A DNA stretch of 23,252 nt from the NCBI GenBank assembly GCA_038214085.1, contig JBBQSF010000039.1, positions 1-23,252 on the forward strand. The letters are read 5' to 3'. How positions within the stretch are numbered: position 1 is the stretch's first letter; each line of letters starts with the position of its first letter. This document shows, piece by piece, positions 1-5,826 of this stretch. Made by a program: the position numbers and the translations under genes. A model generated the notes under the pieces. That model worked only from the letters and a program-made list of their open reading frames with translations, did not search any database and was not told the DNA's origin. This stretch comes from JBBQSF01 sp038214085. GTDB taxonomy: Bacteria; Bacteroidota; Bacteroidia; Bacteroidales; CG2-30-32-10.

Positions 1-1242
1 CGCCAGAACCAAAGCAACAGCACCAATCAAAAAAGTAAATGTAAATCCGGCAGCTTCGTAAAACAAAACGCCAAGAATAGGAGCAAAGATTGCTCTTTCG
101 CCGGTAAGTGTGAGATGAACGGATTGGTATAAAGCCGAATCCTCATTTTTGCAAAAATATGCGGAACCAATACTCCAGAGCAAACCCATAGTGGCAGCAA
201 AAATGCTGTGAAAAATAATATAGCATATCATAAAATAGTACACCTTAATATTATATATCTCAAAATAATATGGAAAATGTTCTGTAAACACAAGACAGAT
301 GAGATACATTGCAACACTCATAAATGTGAAAGCAGCAAATTTTCGGGGATCGGTTTTTCCAATCAAACGCCCCAAATAGGGCAGAAGCAGGATGGCTATT
401 ATATTGTATGCGTTTTTATAAAATGCAACACTGGAATAATTCAAATGCAATTCCTTGTCGAAAAAAATATTTATAACACTAATGGTGCTCATAAAAGCAA
501 ACCCATACAGCATAAACCCAAGCTCAAAATCGCGGTAAGGCTTATCTTTTTTCAAAACAGCAAACATCCGGTTCCATGAGTGACGAATGGTTACAAAAAA
601 ACTTTTTCTAACATATTCCTGATATTCGATATGTTTTATTCTGGAAAGAAGAAACAGTGAAATCATAGAAAGCAAGCCCATTACAGGATAAACATAATTA
701 AAAACGTAATTATTTGCATCGAGTAAAAGGCCAAAAACAAAGGTTACAATCAGCATCATTACTTTATTCCACGTGGTTGAAACACCGTAAAGTCTTCCAA
801 AATGCTCGTGTTTGTAATTGCCTTTTAGGAATAAGTTAATAGTGGGATAAATAATTGGATTGGACAGATAGTAAAACAAAAAAATACCAAGAAAAACATA
901 ATGATAATAGGAATTGGCAATAATACCGGCTTCAGTATTGGGAAAAAATAAAAGCAAGAATAATGGAAATCGAGTAACAAGTGCAACAATTCGTAACAAT
1001 TTACGCTTGTCCTTAATACGTTGAATAAATTCATTAAAAAATACCGAAAGGATAAGAACAACGGTACTGAACTGGAACAAAACACTTAGTTGATAATTTG
1101 TGCCTTTTAAACTTTTAATAAAAACAAATTCATTCAGTGCAAAAACACCTAAAATGATTCCTTCTAAAAGTGAATAGGAAAAATGCAGGCGGAATGTTTG
1201 CTTTTCAGCGGCATTTAGTTTTATATTGTGGAGGGCAATCAT
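1..1242 (-). CDS. MFS-type membrane transporter, C-terminus beyond left edge
   Basis: Reading the minus strand from the ATG at 1242 gives 414 uninterrupted codons to the left edge, so the gene is partial only because the window ends. The protein is very hydrophobic, with about ten or eleven probable membrane helices separated by short basic loops (for example RIKDKRK near residue 75 and VRKSFFVTIRHSWNR near 225). The segment LTLTGERAIFAPILGVLFYE near residue 380 resembles the late helices of major facilitator superfamily proteins. This suggests an inner-membrane secondary transporter; the substrate cannot be told. The start follows a TAnnTTTG element by only 10 bases, so the leader would be nearly absent. 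The gene is divergent from rpsU. Short ORFs on both strands inside it are shadows of this frame. The family call is moderate; that the frame is coding is fairly certain. Confidence 0.8.
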   Translation of the reverse strand, partial: MIALHNIKLNAAEKQTFRLHFSYSLLEGIILGVFALNEFVFIKSLKGTNYQLSVLFQFSTVVLILSVFFNEFIQRIKDKRKLLRIVALVTRFPLFLLLFFPNTEAGIIANSYYHYVFLGIFLFYYLSNPIIYPTINLFLKGNYKHEHFGRLYGVSTTWNKVMMLIVTFVFGLLLDANNYVFNYVYPVMGLLSMISLFLLSRIKHIEYQEYVRKSFFVTIRHSWNRMFAVLKKDKPYRDFELGFMLYGFAFMSTISVINIFFDKELHLNYSSVAFYKNAYNIIAILLLPYLGRLIGKTDPRKFAAFTFMSVAMYLICLVFTEHFPYYFEIYNIKVYYFMICYIIFHSIFAATMGLLWSIGSAYFCKNEDSALYQSVHLTLTGERAIFAPILGVLFYEAAGFTFTFLIGAVALVLA

Positions 1243-1252
1243 TAAAAAAATG

Positions 1253-1283
1253 CAAATATACTGTTTTATGTTTTTTAACTAAA
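1253..1283 (-). promoter_or_regulatory. Promoter of the MFS gene, very short leader
   Basis: On the minus strand a TATATTTG element (1253-1260) fits the Bacteroidota -7 consensus TAnnTTTG. A weak -33 box (TTTA or TTAG) lies about 18-19 bases further upstream. The expected start, 5-7 bases after the element, would leave only about 4-6 bases before the ATG at 1242. The match is by eye. Confidence 0.5.
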
Positions 1284-1381
1284 TTTGAAGAGAAATCTAA
1301 TTTGATTTTGTGTCAGGACATAAACTAATTTTTAAAACGCAAATAATTACATTAAAATAGCAATAAAAAAATGTGAAAAAA

Positions 1382-1412
1382 TTTGGCAGGTAATAATTTA
1401 TTAATAACTTTG
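1382..1412 (+). promoter_or_regulatory. rpsU promoter, Bacteroidota type
   Basis: TTTG (1382-1385), a 19-base spacer and TAACTTTG (1405-1412) match the Bacteroidota primary-sigma promoter (-33 TTTG, -7 TAnnTTTG) fully. Transcription would start near 1418, giving a leader of about 40 bases before the rpsU ATG. The rest of the 214-base divergent spacer (1243-1456) is AT-rich; I see nothing else in it except the MFS promoter on the other strand. Confidence 0.75.
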
Positions 1413-1456
1413 CACCCCTTAAATAAAGATATTCATTAAAATAGAAAGATAAAATT

Positions 1457-1654
1457 ATGATTATAGTTCCTGTTAAAGAAGGCGAAAGCATTGATAAAGC
1501 ATTAAAAAAACTCAAAAGAAAATTTGAAAAAACAGGTGTTGTTAAGGAGTTGAGAGAACGTCAGAAGTTTACCAAACCCTCAGTTGTTAAGAGGCATCAG
1601 AAACTTAAAGCAATTTATATTCAGCAATTACGTCAGGAAGAAGAAACTGACTAA
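1457..1654 (+). CDS. rpsU: 30S ribosomal protein S21 (bS21)
   Basis: The 65-residue, lysine- and arginine-rich protein begins MIIVPVKEGESIDKALKKLK and has the family's Arg-Lys pattern RRKF/LRERQKFTKPSVVKRHQK; length is normal for S21. It binds the small subunit near the 3' end of 16S rRNA. In Flavobacterium johnsoniae, S21 with neighbouring proteins is reported to hide the anti-Shine-Dalgarno, and rpsU there has a strong Shine-Dalgarno that allows autoregulation. Here the bases before the ATG (AGAAAGATAAAATT) form no clear Shine-Dalgarno. A purine tract with Shine-Dalgarno character lies instead about 20 bases after the stop. It heads the rpsU-xerC-hpf group under its own promoter. Confidence 0.97.
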   Translation: MIIVPVKEGESIDKALKKLKRKFEKTGVVKELRERQKFTKPSVVKRHQKLKAIYIQQLRQEEETD

Positions 1655-1661
1655 ACATATT

Positions 1662-1684
1662 TCCTTATAAGGATAAGGAGGAGA
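1662..1684 (+). promoter_or_regulatory. Palindrome plus unused Shine-Dalgarno-like tract after rpsU
   Basis: A 12-base perfect palindrome TCCTTATAAGGA (1662-1673) is followed by AAGGAGGAGA (1675-1684). TCCTTA can pair with either of two TAAGGA copies, so the purine tract can be free or partly masked. The tract sits 6 bases before a TTG that opens a 10-codon frame ending TGA at 1720. There is no run of T, so it does not look like an intrinsic terminator. Role unknown. Confidence 0.4.
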
Positions 1685-1687
1685 TAG

Positions 1688-1719
1688 TTGCTTCATAGTG
1701 CATTTTTTTGCTACCTTTG
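1688..1719 (+). promoter_or_regulatory. Promoter in front of xerC
   Basis: TACCTTTG (1712-1719) fits the -7 consensus. TTG at 1688-1690, 21 bases upstream, is a partial -33 box. Transcription would start about 20 bases before the xerC ATG. This would let xerC and hpf be expressed separately from rpsU. Confidence 0.5.
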
Positions 1720-1744
1720 AATCAGTTATTTCCTTTTTTTATTT

Positions 1745-2629
1745 ATGCAAGCAGATCATTTCATCGAATATGTCAGGAATGTCAAGAGATACTCACCTCA
1801 TACTGTAATTGCATACCAAACCGATCTCGAAAAGTTCTTTGAATATTTGTCGATCACATACAATACCGAAATTGTTTCAGATATTGACTACATGATGATT
1901 CGCTCCTGGCTGGCAGGTTTAATAGAACAAAAGATCTCTGCACACACAGTAAAAAGAAAAATTTCAGTTTTAAAGTCTTTTTTCAAGTACAATATTAAAC
2001 AAGGTATTTTAATTGAAAATCCGATGCTTAAAATTTCTTCACCCAAAGCGCCAAAGAGATTGCCTGTTTTTGTTGAAAAAGATAAAATGGATTTGCTTTT
2101 TGATCAGGTTGATTTTGGTGAAGGAACAGAAGCTCTCAGAAACCGCTTGATTTTTGAAATGTTTTACTTAACCGGAATGCGTCTTTCAGAATTGGTAAAT
2201 ATAAAAATAAGTGATATTAATTGTTCCGGACAAACAATAAAAGTATTGGGGAAAAGAAATAAAGAAAGGATTATTCCGTTAGGAGAAAAGACAGTTTCTT
2301 TGACAGAAAATTACTTGAGTGCAAGGAGCGCAATTTCAGGAAGTTCTGAAAATGATTATTTGTTTGTTACCAAAAATGGAAAAAAAATATACCAAAAACT
2401 TGTGTATCGGGTCGTAAATTATTACCTTAGTGCGGTAACTACAATTGAGAAAAAGAGTCCGCATGTACTGAGGCACACGTTTGCTACACATATGTTAAAT
2501 AATGGTGCTGATTTAAATGCAATAAAAGAAATATTAGGACATGCAAATCTTTCCGCAACACAAATATATACGCACAATACAATAGAAAAATTAAAAAAAG
2601 TTTATAAACATGCTCATCCAAAAGCTTAA
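1745..2629 (+). CDS. xerC: Tyrosine recombinase XerC/XerD family
   Basis: This 294-residue protein has the two-domain layout of chromosomal Xer recombinases: an N-terminal SAM-like DNA-binding domain (about residues 1-85) and a C-terminal catalytic domain (about 108-285). All catalytic residues are visible: Arg146 in LTGMRLSEL, Lys170 in LGKRNKER, His240 and Arg243 in HVLRHTFATHM, His266 in LGHANLS and the nucleophile Tyr275 in IYTH. Length is typical. It would resolve chromosome dimers at dif by strand exchange during division. XerC and XerD cannot be told apart by eye, so the symbol is provisional. It has no Shine-Dalgarno; the bases before the ATG are pyrimidine-rich. Its place between rpsU and hpf in a housekeeping block argues against a phage or transposon integrase. 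Confidence 0.9.
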   Translation: MQADHFIEYVRNVKRYSPHTVIAYQTDLEKFFEYLSITYNTEIVSDIDYMMIRSWLAGLIEQKISAHTVKRKISVLKSFFKYNIKQGILIENPMLKISSPKAPKRLPVFVEKDKMDLLFDQVDFGEGTEALRNRLIFEMFYLTGMRLSELVNIKISDINCSGQTIKVLGKRNKERIIPLGEKTVSLTENYLSARSAISGSSENDYLFVTKNGKKIYQKLVYRVVNYYLSAVTTIEKKSPHVLRHTFATHMLNNGADLNAIKEILGHANLSATQIYTHNTIEKLKKVYKHAHPKA

Positions 2630-2632
2630 ATT

Positions 2633-2640
2633 AAAGGAGG
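2633..2640 (+). promoter_or_regulatory. Strong Shine-Dalgarno of hpf
   Basis: AAAGGAGG lies 7 bases before the hpf ATG, an ideal spacing for pairing with the 16S rRNA 3' end. No other gene start in this window has a comparable site; the others have A-rich or AT-rich leaders. This makes hpf an exception in a lineage that rarely uses Shine-Dalgarno pairing. Confidence 0.85.
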
Positions 2641-2647
2641 ATAATAA

Positions 2648-2947
2648 ATGAAAATCAACATTAGCTCAATTCATTTCAAAGCTGACAAAAAGCTTGAAGA
2701 CTTTATCAAGGAAAAAGTAGAAAAACTTTCTTCATTATATGATGGAATAATTGGAAGCGAAGTAACACTTAAACTTGATAACAAAGAAAAAATCGAAAAT
2801 AAACTTGCCGAGATCAAAGTGATGATCAGAGGAAATGATTTGTTTGCAAAAAAGCAAAGTAAGTCGTTTGAGGAATCAACAGATCATGCAGTGGAAGCTT
2901 TAAGAAAGCAAATTACAAAGCATAAAGAAAAAGTTAAAAATATATAG
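2648..2947 (+). CDS. hpf: Ribosome hibernation-promoting factor, short form
   Basis: This 99-residue protein belongs to the HPF/YfiA (RaiA) family. It begins MKINISSIHFKADKKLEDFI and has the expected beta-alpha-beta start, a middle strand pair (SEVTLKLDN, LAEIKVMIRGNDLFAKKQS) and a basic C-terminal helix (ALRKQITKHKEKVKN). The length equals that of short HPF; the extra dimerisation domain of long HPF is absent. Members bind the 30S decoding centre and silence ribosomes in stationary phase. The gene starts 18 bases after xerC, so the two are probably co-transcribed. It is the only gene here with a full Shine-Dalgarno, which may link its translation to the state of the ribosome's 16S 3' end. 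Confidence 0.9.
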   Translation: MKINISSIHFKADKKLEDFIKEKVEKLSSLYDGIIGSEVTLKLDNKEKIENKLAEIKVMIRGNDLFAKKQSKSFEESTDHAVEALRKQITKHKEKVKNI

Positions 2948-2983
2948 TTATTTTTAAACTATTGATATATAGAATATTGCGCC

Positions 2984-3009
2984 TTTCGAAAAAAAATCTT
3001 CGAAAAAAA
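2984..3009 (+). repeat. Short tandem-like direct repeat
   Basis: TTCGAAAAAAA occurs twice (from 2985 and from 2999) in the spacer after hpf. It is a low-complexity A-tract repeat, perhaps an upstream A-rich element for the promoter at 3033. No further role can be supported. Confidence 0.3.
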
Positions 3010-3032
3010 CCAGTAAAAAATCAAATTAATAT

Positions 3033-3064
3033 TTTGTTTATTAATTAAATGTTTCATACATTTG
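3033..3064 (+). promoter_or_regulatory. Promoter of the tRNA-tuf operon
   Basis: TTTG (3033-3036), a 20-base spacer and TACATTTG (3057-3064) form a full Bacteroidota promoter. A-rich sequence lies upstream. The expected start (about 3069-3072) falls inside the left arm of the terminator hairpin that begins at 3064, so transcripts made here should not fold that hairpin. The leader to the first tRNA is about 110 bases. Confidence 0.75.
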
Positions 3065-3093
3065 CAGACCTTTTTAAAAAGGTCTGCTTTTTT
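3064..3093 (+). terminator. Intrinsic terminator of rpsU-xerC-hpf, overlapping next promoter
   Basis: GCAGACCTTTTT and AAAAAGGTCTGC form a perfect 24-base palindrome (3064-3087), followed by six T. It stands 117 bases after the hpf stop and is the first strong terminator after it. Its first base is the last base of the tRNA promoter's -7 element. Confidence 0.8.
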
Positions 3094-3182
3094 GTTGCTG
3101 AAACGTACTGGAATAAGGATGTTCGGCAAGAAGTCCCAGAAAAAAGAGAATTTTAGAGAGGAAGAGAGTAAATTTGAAATAT

Positions 3183-3256
3183 GCCGATGTAGCTCAGTTG
3201 GCCAGAGCAGCTGATTTGTAATCAGCTGGTCGGGGGTTCGAATCCCTCCATCGGCT
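3183..3256 (+). tRNA. thrU: tRNA-Thr (anticodon UGU)
   Basis: The cloverleaf is complete: acceptor GCCGATG/CATCGGC (perfect 7 bp), D arm with AGCTCAGTTGG, anticodon stem GCTGA/TCAGC with loop TTTGTAA (anticodon TGT), and T arm GGGGG TTCGAAT CCCTC with a G-T pair. Discriminator is T; CCA is not encoded. It reads ACA and ACG codons. Symbol follows the equivalent position in the E. coli cluster. Confidence 0.95.
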
Positions 3257-3292
3257 CAGTTCTTTGAATGTAATGAAAAATAATTAATTAAT

Positions 3293-3374
3293 GGGGAGGT
3301 ACCAGAGCGGTCAAATGGGACAGACTGTAAATCTGTTGGCTTCGCCTTCGGAGGTTCGAATCCTCCTCTCCCCA
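3293..3374 (+). tRNA. tyrU: tRNA-Tyr (anticodon GUA)
   Basis: This is an 82-base class II tRNA with a long variable arm (TTGGCTTCGCCTTC region). Acceptor GGGGAGG pairs with TCTCCCC (one G-T), loop CTGTAAA carries anticodon GTA, and the T arm is GGAGG TTCGAAT CCTCC. Discriminator is A; CCA is not encoded. Confidence 0.95.
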
Positions 3375-3392
3375 CATTTTAATACCTCAAAA

Positions 3393-3465
3393 GCGGAAGT
3401 AGCTCATTTGGTAGAGCGATAGCCTTCCAAGCTATAGGTGGCGGGTTCGAGCCCCGTCTTCCGCT
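3393..3465 (+). tRNA. glyT: tRNA-Gly (anticodon UCC)
   Basis: Acceptor GCGGAAG/CTTCCGC is perfect, anticodon stem ATAGC/GCTAT encloses CTTCCAA (anticodon TCC), and the T arm is CGGG TTCGAGC CCCG. Discriminator is T; CCA is not encoded. It reads GGA and GGG. Confidence 0.95.
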
Positions 3466-3487
3466 CTAAGGAAATTTAAAGGATGTC

Positions 3488-3513
3488 CAGCTTGAGCATA
3501 TTAAACAAGGCTG
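3488..3513 (+). other. Weak hairpin between tRNA-Gly and tRNA-Thr
   Basis: CAGCTTG (3488-3494) can pair with CAAGGCTG (3506-3513) with one bulged G. There is no T run after it. It may be a processing signal in the tRNA precursor or chance; the 58-base spacer is the longest between the four tRNAs. Confidence 0.25.
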
Positions 3514-3523
3514 CACTTTTAAA

Positions 3524-3595
3524 GCCGTTGTAGCTCAGGGGTAGAGTACTTCCTTGGTAAGGAAGGGGTCACGAGTTCAATTCTCGTCAATGGCT
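3524..3595 (+). tRNA. thrT: tRNA-Thr (anticodon GGU)
   Basis: Acceptor GCCGTTG/CAATGGC has one G-T pair; anticodon stem CTTCC/GGAAG encloses TTGGTAA (anticodon GGT); the T arm is CGAG TTCAATT CTCG. Discriminator is T; CCA is not encoded. It reads ACC and ACU, complementing the UGU tRNA at the head of the cluster. It lies 55 bases before tuf. Confidence 0.95.
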
Positions 3596-3650
3596 CAGAT
3601 TATTAAACAGATTTTAACCTAAAAATAAAAACAATTAACATCAATTCAAT

Positions 3651-4838
3651 ATGGCAAAAGAAAAATTTGATCGTTCCAAACCTCACGTAAATGTGGGAAC
3701 TATTGGTCATATCGACCATGGTAAAACTACTTTAACTGCAGCTATCACACTGGTTCTTGCAGAAAAAGGACTTTCTGCATTCAGATCCTTCGATTCTATC
3801 GATAATGCTCCTGAAGAAAAAGAAAGAGGTATTACCATTAACACTGCTCACGTTGAATATTCAACAGCAAACAGACATTACGCTCACGTTGACTGCCCTG
3901 GACACGCTGACTATATTAAAAATATGGTTACTGGTGCTGCCCAAATGGACGGTGCAATTATCGTAGTTGCTGCTACCGATGGTCCTATGCCACAAACCCG
4001 CGAACATATCCTTTTAGCTCGCCAGGTTGGTGTTCCTAGTATCGTTGTTTTTATGAACAAATGCGATAGTGTTGATGATGAAGAACTTCTTGATCTTGTT
4101 GAAATGGAAATTAGAGAACTTCTTACATTCTACGGTTTTGACGGTGATACTACTCCTGTTATCAGAGGTTCAGCTCTGGGTGGATTAAATAAAGAACCAA
4201 AATGGGTTGACAAAATTATGGAACTCATGGATGCAGTTGATACATATATTCCATTGCCAGTTCGTGCTACTGAAAAAGAATTCCTTATGCCTGTTGAAGA
4301 CGTATTCTCAATTACTGGTCGTGGTACTGTTGCCACTGGTAAAATTGAAACAGGTGTTATTAACTCTGGTGATCCAGTTGATATCATTGGTATGGGTGCT
4401 GAAAAACTCAAATCAGTTGTTACTGGTGTTGAAATGTTCCGCAAAATCCTTGATAGAGGAGAAGCTGGTGACAACGTAGGTTTACTTCTTAGAGGTATTG
4501 ACAAAGATTCAATCCGTCGCGGTATGGTGGTTGCAAAACCAGGTTCTATTAAACCTCACAGATTGTTTAAAGCTGAAGTTTACATCTTGAAAAAAGAAGA
4601 AGGTGGACGTCATACTCCATTCCATAACAATTACCGTCCTCAATTCTATTTCAGAACAACCGATGTAACTGGAGAAATCCAATTGCCAGAAGGTACTGAA
4701 ATGGTAATGCCAGGCGATAACTTAACAATTACTGTAAACCTTTTATCAGAAATCGCAATCAACCTGAACTTACGTTTCGCTATCCGCGAAGGTGGCAGAA
4801 CAGTTGGTGCTGGTCAGGTAACTGAAATTATTGAATAA
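3651..4838 (+). CDS. tuf: Elongation factor Tu
   Basis: This 395-residue GTPase delivers aminoacyl-tRNA to the ribosomal A site. GTPase motifs are in order: P-loop GHIDHGKT (19-26), RGITI (59-63), DCPGH (81-85, with the catalytic His85), NKCD (136-139) and SAL (174-176). Beta-barrel domains 2 and 3 follow, with TGRGTVATGKIE and the ending GGRTVGAGQVTEI. Length is normal. The P-loop has Ile where GHVDHGKT is more common, a mild change. No Shine-Dalgarno precedes the ATG; the 55-base leader after tRNA-Thr is A-rich. It is co-transcribed with the four upstream tRNAs and ended by the hairpin at 4863. No second tuf is seen here. Confidence 0.99.
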   Translation: MAKEKFDRSKPHVNVGTIGHIDHGKTTLTAAITLVLAEKGLSAFRSFDSIDNAPEEKERGITINTAHVEYSTANRHYAHVDCPGHADYIKNMVTGAAQMDGAIIVVAATDGPMPQTREHILLARQVGVPSIVVFMNKCDSVDDEELLDLVEMEIRELLTFYGFDGDTTPVIRGSALGGLNKEPKWVDKIMELMDAVDTYIPLPVRATEKEFLMPVEDVFSITGRGTVATGKIETGVINSGDPVDIIGMGAEKLKSVVTGVEMFRKILDRGEAGDNVGLLLRGIDKDSIRRGMVVAKPGSIKPHRLFKAEVYILKKEEGGRHTPFHNNYRPQFYFRTTDVTGEIQLPEGTEMVMPGDNLTITVNLLSEIAINLNLRFAIREGGRTVGAGQVTEIIE

Positions 4839-4862
4839 TTGAATAAAAGAGAAAATGGTGAG

Positions 4863-4898
4863 AAAGGTATCCCGTATGTGCGGGATACCTTTGTTTGC
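4863..4898 (+). terminator. Terminator or attenuator after tuf
   Basis: A perfect 12-bp stem, AAAGGTATCCCG (4863-4874) and CGGGATACCTTT (4881-4892), encloses a 6-base loop, followed by GTTTG. The T run is short and broken, so some read-through is likely. I see no promoter between it and tRNA-Trp, which suggests the secE-nusG genes may depend on that read-through. Confidence 0.75.
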
Positions 4899-4914
4899 CA
4901 AATAATGAATAACT

Positions 4915-4987
4915 ACGGGTGTAGCTCAATTGGTAGAGTGACGGTCTCCAAAACCGTAGGTTGGGAGTTCGAGCCTCTCCACCCGTG
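4915..4987 (+). tRNA. trpT: tRNA-Trp (anticodon CCA)
   Basis: Acceptor ACGGGTG/CACCCGT, anticodon stem ACGGT/ACCGT with loop CTCCAAA (anticodon CCA), and T arm GGGAG TTCGAGC CTCTC are all present. Discriminator is G, as expected for tRNA-Trp. CCA is not encoded. It ends 18 bases before the secE ATG and is likely cut from the same precursor. Confidence 0.95.
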
Positions 4988-5005
4988 CAACAAATTTCAA
5001 TACAA

Positions 5006-5197
5006 ATGAAAAAGATAGTAGATTATATCAAGGAAACTTATGATGAGTTACTGCATAAAGTTTCTTGGCCCACTTGGAGTGAGCTGCGTAGTAGTGCAAT
5101 CGTTGTGTCTATTGCTTCCCTTATCATTGCACTTGTAGTGTATTTGATGGATGCATCATTCAGCACTATACTGAAACAATATTACAAAATGTTTTAG
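5006..5197 (+). CDS. secE: Preprotein translocase subunit SecE
   Basis: This 63-residue protein is a short, single-helix SecE, the form found in most bacteria. Residues 1-30 form the amphipathic helix with the conserved HKVSWPTWSELRSS segment; residues 31-50 (AIVVSIASLIIALVVYLMDA) form the membrane helix. It clamps SecY in the SecYEG channel of the inner membrane. The ATG at 5006 is chosen because any longer in-frame start lies inside tRNA-Trp. No Shine-Dalgarno. The 68 bases between it and nusG contain no recognisable promoter. Confidence 0.95.
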   Translation: MKKIVDYIKETYDELLHKVSWPTWSELRSSAIVVSIASLIIALVVYLMDASFSTILKQYYKMF

Positions 5198-5265
5198 GCT
5201 GTCACTCCGATAATCTATTAAATAATTATAATTCTAACAATCAGTTTTCAATCTGCAAATTGAGT

Positions 5266-5814
5266 ATGAGCGAACAGGAACCCAAAAAATGGTACGTAGT
5301 GCGGGCGATAAGTGGGAACGAAAAGAAAGTTAAGCAATACATCGAGAACGAAATATCAAGGCTTAATTTGGGCGATTTTGTTTCTCAAGTACTCATTCCG
5401 ACAGAAAAAATTTACCAGATCAGAAAAGGGAAAAAAGTCAGCAAAGAGAGAAATTATTTCCCCGGTTATGTTTTAATTGAAGCGATATTAACAGGAGAAA
5501 TCCCACATATCATCAAAAATGTACCTGGAGTTATTGGTTTTTTAGGATCAAAAAAAGGAGAAGCAGTTCCTTTACGAACAGGCGAAGTTAATCGTATTTT
5601 AGGCAAAGTTGATGAGCTCGCAGGTAGGGAAGAAGAATTAAATGTACCTTTTATTGTTGGCGAATCAGTTACAGTAATTGATGGTCCTTTTAACAGTTTT
5701 ACTGGAATTATTGAAGAAATCAATGAAGAAAAGAAAAAACTGAAAGTAATGGTTAAGATTTTCGGAAGGAAAACTCCTCTCGAATTAAGTTTTATGCAGG
5801 TAGAAAAAGAATAA
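5266..5814 (+). CDS. nusG: Transcription termination/antitermination factor NusG
   Basis: From the ATG at 5266 this is a 182-residue NusG. The NGN domain (about 7-105) starts KKWYVVRAISGNEKKV and contains NYFPGYVLIE and NVPGVIGFLG; the KOW domain (about 127-180) has VTVIDGPFNSFTGIIEEI. NusG binds the RNA polymerase clamp, aids processivity, and links transcription with Rho or the ribosome. A TTG two codons upstream (5260) could also serve as start, but the ATG is preferred and only two residues differ. It lies between secE and rplK, as in most bacteria, and starts 12 bases before rplK after its own stop. Confidence 0.96.
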   Translation: MSEQEPKKWYVVRAISGNEKKVKQYIENEISRLNLGDFVSQVLIPTEKIYQIRKGKKVSKERNYFPGYVLIEAILTGEIPHIIKNVPGVIGFLGSKKGEAVPLRTGEVNRILGKVDELAGREEELNVPFIVGESVTVIDGPFNSFTGIIEEINEEKKKLKVMVKIFGRKTPLELSFMQVEKE

Positions 5815-5826
5815 AAAACGAAAAAA

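Noticed and set aside
208..579. Plus-strand 123-codon frame at the left end
   Set aside because: It is antisense to the long intact MFS frame, has no protein-like composition and no start signals.
825..1085. Minus-strand 86-codon frame suggesting the transporter gene is broken
   Set aside because: It is in another frame; the frame from 1242 runs without stop to the left edge, so there is no frameshift.
1662..1673. Palindrome after rpsU as an intrinsic terminator
   Set aside because: The stem is short and AT-rich and there is no T run after it.
1745..2629. Tyrosine recombinase as sign of a phage or integrated element
   Set aside because: It lies in a conserved housekeeping block, with no attachment-site repeats, no phage genes and no change in base use; it fits chromosomal XerC/D.
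3119..3214. 31-codon frame starting MFGKKSQKKENF in the tRNA leader
   Set aside because: It runs into the tRNA-Thr gene, so a coding role is unlikely; probably chance in a purine-rich leader.
4130..4504. Antisense frame within tuf
   Set aside because: Codon bias of tuf creates open frames on the other strand; no homology or start signal seen.
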